Source: JAEZDR01 sp039811185
GTDB lineage: Bacteria; Bacteroidota; Bacteroidia; Chitinophagales; Chitinophagaceae
Length of the DNA stretch: 64,000 nucleotides
Reading direction: 5' to 3'
NCBI GenBank assembly: GCA_039811185.1
Contig: JBDHYF010000005.1
Location: 1-64,000, forward strand
Shown here in pieces: positions 18,627 through 28,000 of the stretch; the first letter of the stretch is position 1; the number at the start of each line of letters is the position of its first letter. The translations under genes and the position numbers were made by a program. The notes beneath the pieces are model-generated. The model was not told the DNA's origin. It ran no database searches and saw nothing but the letters and a program-made list of their open reading frames with translations.

Positions 18627-18806
18627 TTTGATTTACTTGTTTTAACTAAAGTTAGAAGCAGATTTTTAATTGCCAAAAAATTATTTTTAAGCCTGAATTT
18701 GGGAGTGTGAGCAATTATTGGATTAACAATTCTTTATCCCCAAACGGGGGACGATGATAATTATTGGGCCGTTCTTTGGCCGATTCTAAACCAAACTATT
18801 TTTTTT

Positions 18807-19370
18807 ATGAAAAAGACATTATTGTTAGGCGCTGCTTTATTTATCAGTGCAGCATCTTTTGCGCAGTTGGGTATTGGTGCCCGCGCCGGTGCTAACTTCT
18901 CCACTTTAAAATCAGAGGCCGGTGGTGCATCGACCACTGCAAATGGCGTTGGATTAAATGCCGGATTGTACGGTGTAATTTCTCTTGGTTCGTTTAAAAT
19001 TCAGCCTGAGTTGGCCTATTCTGTCGCGTCCAGTAAAGATCAGGGCGTTACTACCAATTTAAGTTACCTTTCCGTTCCGGTGCTTGCAAAATATACATTT
19101 ATGGGTTCGGGCTTCAGCGCATTGGCTGGTCCTCAGTTCGGATTCCTGATGAGTGCAAAACAAAAGGCAGGCGGTGCAACGGCTGATGTAAAGAGTTCAT
19201 TTAAATCTACCGACATCTCTGTTGCTATTGGTGCGGAGTTCGAAATTCCTACAACGAAACTGAATGTGGGTGCACGTTACAACCTGCCTGTTTCCGACAT
19301 CTCCAACGTTAATGGGGTTAAAATGACCAACTCAGGGTTTTCTTTATTGTTGGGATACCGTTTTAAATAA
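18807..19370 (+). CDS. Outer membrane beta-barrel protein
   Basis: A 187-residue protein with a signal peptide ending at SFAQ and a mature start LGIGARAGANFSTL. Alternating hydrophobic strands and the end SGFSLLLGYRFK (terminal aromatic-basic strand) mark a small PF13568/OmpW-size barrel of about eight strands. It opens a group of three similar plus-strand genes (18807, 19543, 20205), each with its own terminator. Signal peptides of the three are nearly alike, while the barrels differ, so they look like old paralogues. The ligand or role is unknown. Confidence 0.82.
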   Translation: MKKTLLLGAALFISAASFAQLGIGARAGANFSTLKSEAGGASTTANGVGLNAGLYGVISLGSFKIQPELAYSVASSKDQGVTTNLSYLSVPVLAKYTFMGSGFSALAGPQFGFLMSAKQKAGGATADVKSSFKSTDISVAIGAEFEIPTTKLNVGARYNLPVSDISNVNGVKMTNSGFSLLLGYRFK

Positions 19371-19395
19371 TCAAATGTTTTTAAACGAAGTATTG

Positions 19396-19419
19396 AGGGG
19401 CTTCGGCCTCCTTTTTTTT
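19396..19419 (+). terminator. Terminator after the first small barrel gene
   Basis: GGGGC-TTCG-GCCTC forms a short stem on a stable UUCG tetraloop, then CC and eight T. Confidence 0.75.
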
Positions 19420-19542
19420 GAAGGCATTTTAAATACGTTTTAAACAGTTCGTACCGAAAACCGTCCGTTGGTACAAGTTTTTTTTTGGCGGTTTGATGAT
19501 TTTACTTTTTTTTGCGCATTAATTCATTAAACAAAACTACAA

Positions 19543-20076
19543 ATGAAAAAAACAATCATTTTATTAGCTGCTTTATTCGTTGGCGGAACTTCTTTCGCTC
19601 AAATTAACAAAGGACAGTACTTAGTGGGCGGTAATGCAGGCTTCACTTCTACCAGCCAAAGCGGTGGCGGTGGTTCTACAACTAACGTTTCCCTTTCTCC
19701 AAACTTTGGTTATTTTGTGATGGACAAACTTGCAGTAGGTGCAAAACTTGACCTTTCCTCTACAAGTGGTGGCGGTGTAACCGCATCGACTTTTGCTTTC
19801 GGTCCTTACGCTCGTTACTACTTCCTCGATGCGGCTGCTAAAACCAACATCTTTGGTCAGGCGGGTATTAATTTCGGAAGCACTAACCCAGGTGGTGGCG
19901 CGGGCAGTACCAGCACTACAGGTTTCCAACTTGCAGCAGGTCCTGCTTTCTTCTTAACTCCTAACGTTGCTTTAGAAATCGGTGCTCAGTTTACAAGTCT
20001 TTCAGGCGGCGGAGCAACACAAAGCCAGTTTGGTGTAATGGCAGGTTTCCAAATCCACATGGGTAACGGAAAATAA
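19543..20076 (+). CDS. Outer membrane beta-barrel protein
   Basis: A 177-residue protein with a signal peptide ending at SFAQ. The mature part begins INKGQYLVGGNAGFTS and consists of short barrel strands separated by Gly/Ser-rich loops (SQSGGGGSTTNVSL, NPGGGAGSTSTTGF). It ends FGVMAGFQIHMGNGK. This is the second member of the three-barrel group. The unusually glycine- and serine-rich loops suggest flexible extracellular loops. No function can be assigned; the fold assignment is reasonable. Confidence 0.82.
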   Translation: MKKTIILLAALFVGGTSFAQINKGQYLVGGNAGFTSTSQSGGGGSTTNVSLSPNFGYFVMDKLAVGAKLDLSSTSGGGVTASTFAFGPYARYYFLDAAAKTNIFGQAGINFGSTNPGGGAGSTSTTGFQLAAGPAFFLTPNVALEIGAQFTSLSGGGATQSQFGVMAGFQIHMGNGK

Positions 20077-20096
20077 TCTTTCATCCATATTGACAG

Positions 20097-20122
20097 AAGG
20101 CCGGAATTTTCCGGCCTTTTTT
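20097..20122 (+). terminator. Terminator after the second small barrel gene
   Basis: AAGGCCGGAA and TTCCGGCCTT form a perfect stem followed by T residues, 20 bases after the stop. Confidence 0.88.
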
Positions 20123-20204
20123 GGTAGTAGTAAAAAAGTGTGAGCTTGTATTTTTTATATCGGCGCGGTGGTAACTTGCAGATAAATCATCAAAACTGAT
20201 CATC

Positions 20205-20708
20205 ATGAAAAAAACATTTTTACTACTTGCATCTTTTTTTATAGGTGCAGCTTCTTTTGCACAAAGTGAACTTAGTCTCGGCGCCGAAGTGGGCTTACCC
20301 ATGGGCACTTTTGGCCAGGGCTACTCAGTAGGTTTCGGTGCATCCGCAAAATATGGGTATGGCATTACCGATAATTCGGCTATCACGTTGTCGGCCGGTT
20401 ATATGTCGTTTTCTTTTAAAAGTCCGGCCAGCGGTTCATCCGGGTTAATTCCCGTAAAAGCCGGTTATCGTTACGGATTTGAAGGCGGATTTTATGTTGA
20501 GCCTCAACTTGGCGTAACTATGATTTCAACCTCCGGTGGTGGTGGTTCTACATCCGGCTTTACCTATGCAGCTAACGTGGGGTATATGATGAGCAAAGTT
20601 GATCTCGGCATACGCTACGAAACGGTTTCTGCGCAGGGAGCAAGCTGGGGATTTGTGGGTGCGAGAGTCGCCTACAAACTGATGGATGGCATGAGCAGTA
20701 AAAAGTAA
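20205..20708 (+). CDS. Outer membrane beta-barrel protein
   Basis: A 167-residue protein with a signal peptide ending at SFAQ. Mature strands such as LSLGAEVGLPMGTFGQG, ITLSAGYMSFSF and VKAGYRYGFEGGFYVEPQ show the alternating pattern and turns of a small outer-membrane barrel; the loop TSGGGGSTSGF resembles that of the preceding paralogue. Its last residues are a short Lys-rich tail (MSSKK) after the final strand. Third gene of the barrel group with its own terminator. Function is unknown. Confidence 0.82.
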   Translation: MKKTFLLLASFFIGAASFAQSELSLGAEVGLPMGTFGQGYSVGFGASAKYGYGITDNSAITLSAGYMSFSFKSPASGSSGLIPVKAGYRYGFEGGFYVEPQLGVTMISTSGGGGSTSGFTYAANVGYMMSKVDLGIRYETVSAQGASWGFVGARVAYKLMDGMSSKK

Positions 20709-20730
20709 CCTTTGAAAACAGTGATAGAAA

Positions 20731-20760
20731 AGCTGCGCCGGGCTCGGTGCGGCTTTTTTT
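20731..20760 (+). terminator. Terminator after the third small barrel gene
   Basis: AGCTGCGCCG pairs with CGGTGCGGCT (two G-U wobbles) around GGCT, followed by seven T. Confidence 0.88.
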
Positions 20761-20768
20761 ATGGAAAA

Positions 20769-20852
20769 AATTTACGACTGATGATTTACGATTGACGATT
20801 TAGGATTGATGATTTAGGATTAATGATTTAAGATTTACGATTGAAGATTATT
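20769..20852. repeat. Heptad tandem repeat, consensus GATTTAN
   Basis: About twelve consecutive 7-bp units run through this AT-rich stretch (for example GATTTAC, GATTGAC, GATTTAG, GATTGAT), with a weaker 14-bp super-period. It lies between a plus-strand terminator and the convergent DUF3667 gene. Similar GATTTACGATT-type arrays are common between genes in Bacteroidota; their role is unknown. Confidence 0.8.
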
Positions 20853-20883
20853 GTTTTAAACCATCGTGCGGTTCATCACTTCA

Positions 20884-21894
20884 TCAAGCGTTTACAGCGG
20901 TAAATGAGTTGAAGAAGAAAAAGATAACGATCAGTAAGATGATGATGAGATTAACACAAAAAAGAACGAACGATTTCAACAGCGCCTTCCCCATTGTAGC
21001 TCCGTAAAAGTTTTTCATTGCGGTAACGAGATAAATGTACGATACAGAAAGCCCGCCCCACAGCAAGAAGTAGTCGAGCGTTTCTGAGAAGCGCGTGTTT
21101 TCGAACAAATCGCTGATGGTAATAAGGGTTACCAGCCATAAAAAGTTGAAGCAGTAATAGTAAAGTGTAAACACGCTGTGCGAAGGGGCACGAAAAACCT
21201 TTCGCCTCTTAAAAAAGAGCAGCGACAGCATCACTACAAAAAAAGGCAGTGAAAAAAAGAATATCTGTGAAAACGAATGCAACAGCTTATTAATTACTGC
21301 CGGCAAAAAGTTATAGGGCGCATTGTCGTACGAGTCGTACATCCGGGCAATTTTCCGGTTAAATGCGCGTCCAACCGGGCCTTTTTGCTGAAAAGATGCG
21401 GAGGCTTCATAGGCGGCAGCGCTCTCCCTCATTTCATCGGGAACATTAAAAATAAGTACCTCGTTACCTTCTATTTCAATCACATCGATATCGAGCACAT
21501 TGGCATGCATGGCGGCACGGGCGGAGTCCACGGCTTGTACGTAAGCGGGGTGCTGCTTTAAATTTACGTACTCGGCATAATGAACAAGCCACAGCAGATA
21601 AAAGAGCGAAATCAGCGAAACGAAAATGTACATCTTAATTGGGTCGGTATATCTTTTCCGTTGCCCCTGCATGTATTTTTTTACCGCCACACCAGGTTGA
21701 AACAAAACGGTTCTTATGGTAGAAAAGAATGTGTTTTCGTAATGAAACAGGTCACTGATAAAATGGAACAGAAATCCAAAGAAGCTGTGGTGCGGTTCTA
21801 TATTCTCTTGTCCGCAGTACGAACAATATCGGTTTTCAACATAGTTGCCGCAGTTTAAGCAGGTTTTATCGTTTCGTAATCGATGGTTCGACAC
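20884..21894 (-). CDS. DUF3667 domain-containing membrane protein
   Basis: A 336-residue protein. The N-terminus carries two CxxC pairs (CLNCGNYVENRYCSYCGQ), a zinc-ribbon-like knuckle, then HHSFFGFLFHFISDLFHYEN and FQPGVAVKKYMQGQRKRY, the DUF3667 signature. Several transmembrane helices occupy the remainder (about 95-115 and 215-330), with a longer soluble insert between. The start is a GTG, chosen because homologues begin with a few residues before the CxNCG motif and the nearby ATG is out of frame. The family is common in Bacteroidota and has no known function. It is convergent with the barrel cluster. Confidence 0.85.
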   Translation of the reverse strand: MSNHRLRNDKTCLNCGNYVENRYCSYCGQENIEPHHSFFGFLFHFISDLFHYENTFFSTIRTVLFQPGVAVKKYMQGQRKRYTDPIKMYIFVSLISLFYLLWLVHYAEYVNLKQHPAYVQAVDSARAAMHANVLDIDVIEIEGNEVLIFNVPDEMRESAAAYEASASFQQKGPVGRAFNRKIARMYDSYDNAPYNFLPAVINKLLHSFSQIFFFSLPFFVVMLSLLFFKRRKVFRAPSHSVFTLYYYCFNFLWLVTLITISDLFENTRFSETLDYFLLWGGLSVSYIYLVTAMKNFYGATMGKALLKSFVLFCVNLIIILLIVIFFFFNSFTAVNA

Positions 21895-22052
21895 ATGCCA
21901 TTTTTAGGCGATAAAAATAAGGAGATGGCAATGAACAGAAAGCGGTTTCCCTCTCCCGAAAAAAATAAAAAGTTAAAGCCATTCATATTTTTTTATATAT
22001 TAGCCCTCTCCTTATTCTGAAAAACCAAGTATAACCCCCAAAAAATTGTTTT

Positions 22053-25000
22053 ATGAAACAACTTTATTCTTTGGCTTTTCGGGCCGTTATTGCCCTTTGC
22101 TTTTTGTTACCGGCAGTGGGTAACGCTCAAACTCCGGACTTTGTAGTAACGTATTGCTCGGGTTTACCCGGACTTGGAACGAATACTTATGGTCCGATGT
22201 ATTCTTCTGCTACAGCAAATTCTACCAGCAGAACCGCGTTTATTTATCAGGCTTCCGAGCTCACCGGAATTTCCGGCGAGGATATAGGCAGTTTATTTTT
22301 TAACCGCTATACCACGAGTGGCACCATTGCCGGCCCCGCATCTTTTAAAATTTATCTGAAAGAAGTGAGTAATTCCGATTTTGGCGCCGGCGCGCTGGAT
22401 TGGGCGACCGCCACATCGGGCGCTACGCTTGTTTTTGATGGTAATCCTGCGCCGATTGCGGGAAGCTCGGATGGATGGAAGGAATTTCCTTTTATTGCGC
22501 CTTTCAGCTATTCGGGCAACGGTAACCTGGCGGTTTTTACAGAGTATAAGAATACCAATGCCAGCACAGCCATTACCTGGAATTATGAATACACTGCGCC
22601 TTGTTTAAGCACAACCAATAATAACACTACGAAGTACACAAACAATACCACCGGTACGCTTCCAGCTTCTTTAAGCACCGGTAACTACCGCAGGCCCTAT
22701 ATCGCGTTCGACATCTCCACCCCTTGCACCACGCCGCCTACTCCCGGCGATGCGGTGCTCGACAGCGGATCTACCTGCACCGGCAAAACGGTGAAACTCG
22801 ATGTAAAGAACGGCAGCAGCGGGGTAGGACAAACCTATGTATGGCAAACTGCATCATCCGGATCCGGCCCCTGGACCGATGTTTCGACCGCGTCTTCAGC
22901 CAGCAGTTTCCGGTTTACTGTGAGTGGAGGAACATGGTACCGGGCCGCCGTAACCTGCGGAGGAAATACAGCCTACTCAACTCCTTTGGAAGTTAAACCA
23001 CTCGCAACGCTTCCTGCGGATGATTATACCATTAATGCCGGACAGCCAACCGGGGGGAAAAACTTCAATTCCATCAGCGACGTAGCGAATGCGCTTGGCT
23101 GCGGAATAGCCGGTAAAGTAACCTTTACGTTTGCACCCGGCACCATCATTAGTCAGCGTATCGAAATTCCCGCTATTCAGGGAGCGTCTGCCGCCAACAC
23201 GGTAACCTTCTTTGGTAACGGAACGCAGATTGTACACGTTGCCAACAATTCAACCGAGCGTGCTGCCATCGTGCTCAACGGCGCCAAGCATGTTATTATT
23301 GACAGCTTTGATGTGGACGCTTCAGGCGGTTTGTTCGGATGGGGCATCGTGCTGATGAACGGTGCAGACAGCAATATTATCCGGAATTCGAAAATCACTA
23401 CAAATATTACGGAAACCTCTACCAACTATGCCGGTATTGTAATTAACGGCTCCGCAACCGGAACCGCTGCTTCAGGTGCAAATGGTAGCGGAAACTTAAT
23501 TGAGAACAATCATATTATCGGGGGATACTATGGCATTTATGCTTATGGAAGTACTACATCGTACAACAAAAACAACGTGATCCGGAATAATAAAATTGAA
23601 GACTTTTACTACTCCAGCATTTATGTGTATGGCCAGGAGAGCGCACTGATAAAAGGAAATGATCTTTCGCGTCCTGTGCGCACTAACGCAGGAGCTTATA
23701 ACCTCTACGCTGCATCTTCCAACGGAGGAGTTGTGTTTGACGGAAACATATCGCACAACTTATTTGCATCGGGCGGTACTGCATCTTGCTACGGCATTTA
23801 TCTCGCATCCGGAACGGCCGCCAAAAAAAATCTTGTTATCAATAACCTTCTGTACAACATTAACACAACCGGAACCATTTACGGCGTTTACGGTACCAGC
23901 TTGTCGTATGTAGGCATCTATCACAATACTGTGGTAATCGATGATCAAACCGCGACAGCCGGCCTCACCTACGGCATGTATGTGTATGGAACAACGGATC
24001 TGAACGTAAAAAACAACATCATCTATGTAAATCGTTCCGGCACAAGTGCGAAATACAACCTCTACTTCAGCAGTACGGGTGTAACTTCTTCAAATTACAA
24101 TGTGCTTTATATGGGATCCACCACCGGATCTACCAATGCCATTGGGTACATGTCAAGCGCAAAAACTACCCTTTCCGACTGGCAGGGAGCGGGTTTTGAT
24201 GCCAACAGTGTTGCCTTAGATCCGATGTTTAACGGCAGCGGTGATTATGTGCCCAACGATCTGTCGCTGAATAATATTGGAGAAAGCGGCCTTGGCGTAA
24301 CGTATGATATTACCGGAGCTACGAGGGATAATCCGCCCGATCCGGGTGCATACGAGTTTAGTATTGCGGGCACCGATGCGTCTATCAGTATCGTTTCGCC
24401 GGTAATGCCTGCAACCAAAGGTCTTCAGCCGGTTGTAGTAAGCATTTCCAATACCGGCACTACCCCCATTTCGAGCGTAAATATTTCGTTCACGGATGGC
24501 ATTGTCTTGAACTCGCAAAGTTTTACAGGATTGAATTTAGCGCCCGGCACGGCACAAAACTTAACGTTTACCACACAGTACAACGTACAGGGCATTACCC
24601 GCTTAACAGCATACATTAACATGGTAAACGGTACACCCGATTTAAGCCAGGGTAACGACACCTCGCACGTGAGCCTTTGCTTTGCCATGAAAGGCAATTA
24701 TGTAATCAACCAATTTGCAATAGAAGGCGATACCACCTTCAGCAGCTTCTCCAGCTTTGTTGCAGCCCTCCTTTGCGGAGGAGTGGAAGGCAAGGTAACC
24801 GCACGTGTAGAACCCGGCACCGGGCCTTATAATGAACGAGTGGTGATTCCGGCCATACCGGGTGCAACAGCCAACTCGCCGGTAATAATTAAAGGAAACA
24901 ACGAAACCATCCATTTCAACAGCACCGTATCGGCCGAGCGCTCAGCGATTGTGCTGGATGGCGCTGACCATATTACCATTGACAGTTTGTATATTGATGT

Positions 25001-28000
25001 ATCCGGCGGTACGTATGGATGGGGTATTTTACTGAAAGGAGGCGCCGACAGCAACACGATTCGTAACAACTACATTACAACCGATATAAGCTCTACCGCA
25101 ACCAATTTTGCCGGGATAGTGAGCAGCGGATCGGAAACATCAGCCACTACAGCCGGAATCAATGCGAGCGGCAACCTCATAGAGAATAATATCGTTGTAG
25201 GCGGATACTATGGAATATCGCTGTACGGAAGTACAACCGATTATAACCTGAATAATATCATCCGGAATAACAAGGTTGAAGACTTCTATTATTACAGCAT
25301 TTATTTTTACGGACAAAAAGATGGCATCGTCAGCAAAAATGATGTCAGCCGGCCGTCCCGCACTAATAACTCAAGTTATAATATTTATCTCAGCACCAAT
25401 GGCGGCGGCAACTTAATCGAGAAAAACAAAGTGCACAATCCGTTTGGTAACGGTACAGGTACTACGCTGTATAGCATTTATCTTAATAAAGGCGCTGCGG
25501 GCAGCCCCAACACTGTTGCCAACAACCTTATTTACGATATTACCGGATCTAACGGATCGCTTTACGGTATCTACGGAACTACGTTAGATTATGTAAACGT
25601 TTATCACAACACGATAGTATTCGACGATGGGGCATCTACCGGAGGTGCTGTTTACGGTATTTATGTATATGGAAGTAACGAGTTAAACGTAAAAAACAAT
25701 ATCGTTTACATTAGCCGTGGAGGAACGGGCACCAAGTACAACCTCTACTATAGTTCAACCGGTGTTACGTCATCGAATAATAATGTATTATGGAATGTAT
25801 CCACCCAGGGAACAAATAACATTGGATATTTCTCGAGTGCCAAAGCAACATTTGCCGACTGGCAGGCCACCGGTTACGACCAGAACAGCCTGAATACAGA
25901 TCCAATGTTTATTGGTGGAGGCGATTATACACCCACCAATCCGGCGGTAAATAATACCGGAGCTACAGGCTTAAATATAACAACTGATATTAATGATGTA
26001 ACGCGAGCTGCTTTCCCCGATCCGGGGGCATACGAGTTTAATGTGACGGGTGTTGATGCAGGCATCAGTTGGGTGTCGCCGGTAACGCCTGCAACAATGG
26101 GTGCTAATCCTATAAAAGTGAAGATATCGAACACAGCCACCGCGCAGATTACCAGCTTGAATCTGAGCTATACCGATGGCCTCACTGTAGAGACGCAGAA
26201 CTTCACCGGGTTGAATATAGCACCCGGCACAAGCACCGATCTCACATTCACCACGCCATATAATATTACTTCCAACACTACCTTAACCGCTTATATCAAT
26301 CTGGTAAATAATACGGTAGATCTGAGTCAGGCAAATGATACAGCATCAGCGAGTATTTGTTTTGCTTTAAAAGGCAACTACACAATTAATCAGGGTGGCA
26401 CTCCGGGCGGCACTAATTTCATGTCGTTCAACGAGCTTGCATCGGCATTGAATTGTGGGGGAATAGACAGCGCTGTGGTGGTAACGGTTGTTCCGGGTTC
26501 AGGTCCCTATAATGAAAGAGTGGAGTTCGATACGATCCGCGGTTCTTCCGCTACCAACACTGTTACGATTAAGGGTAGCCTTGAGTATCTGAATTATACA
26601 GCCGCCGGCTCTAACGACCGTGCAGCCCTCGTGCTCAAGGGCACTGACTTTATGATTATCGACAGTTTAAACATCGATGTTTCAGCCGGCAGCTACGGAT
26701 GGGGCATTGTGCTGACAAAGGGTGCGGACAGCAACATCATCCGAAACTCCAACATCCTTTCCGATGCGGCATCTACTTCCGCCAACTATGCGGGCATCGT
26801 TATTAACGGTACCGCCACAGGAACGGCAAGCAGCGGAAGTAATGGTAGCGGAAATATTATCGAGAACAACCTTATCAAGGGTGGGTATTACGGCGTTTAT
26901 CTGTATGGAAGCACTACCGCCTATAACGAGAACAACATAGTAAGAAACAATACTATTGAAGATTACTATTACTACGGCGTTTATGTGTACGGGCAAAAAG
27001 GTTCTGTTATAAGTAAAAACAACCTTTCACGGCCTACCCGTACAAACGCCTCTGCATATAATTTGTATCTGTCTACAAACGGTGGAAATAATATCATAGA
27101 AAAAAACACGCTCCGCAAGCCGTTTGGCAATAATTCAGTAACAACGGGCTTTTATGGTATTTATTTAAATGCCGGGGTTAACGGAAGCCCGAACAAGGTG
27201 CTTAACAATCTCATCTATGATATTCATGGCAGCTCGAGTGGCTTGCAGTATGGATTGTATGGACTGAGTGCGAATTACACAGACATCTATCATAACACGG
27301 TAGTTTTAGACGATGCTTCATCCACAGGAGGAACAACTTACGGAATGTATGTTTATGGCACTGCCATCGATTTAAAGAATAACATTGTTTACATTTCAAG
27401 GGGAGGAAACGGTTCCAAGTATGCCCTTTATTTCAGTGCTACGGGCGTTACAAGTTCGGACAACAATATCCTTTATGTGTCTTCAACCGCCGGCACCAGC
27501 GGCGTTGGATATTGGAATACGGGATCCACAACGCTAAGCGACTGGCAGACTGCGCATCCCGGCCACGACAACAACAGTGTATCTGTGGATCCGATATTCT
27601 CTAATCCCTCTACCGGCGAATTTATTCCCACACTCAGTGCGCTGAATAACCTCGGTACACCGGTGGGTGTACTTACGGATATCAGAGACTCGGCCCGAAG
27701 CACTGTTACGCCCGATATCGGTGCTTTCGAATATACGATACTTACGCCGGGGCTAAACCTCATGGCGGATATGATTGTATCCCCAATGGAAAGCGACGCA
27801 AACTGTTATACCGAAAGTGAAACCATTAAAATTAAGATACGCAACAGCAGTACAACGGCCATCAATTTTGCAAACAACGCTGCGGTGCTTACCGTTGATG
27901 TGAGTGGACCGGTTACACAAAGCTTTACACAGACTATCAATACCGGAACACTCGACAGCGACTCAACGCTCGTTGTTTCAATTCCAACTTCCGTAAACTG

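Noticed and set aside
13671..20708. Reading the four outer-membrane barrels as one duplicated cluster
   Set aside because: The 253-residue barrel at 13671 is larger and unlike the three small ones in signal peptide and strands; only 18807, 19543 and 20205 form a clear group.
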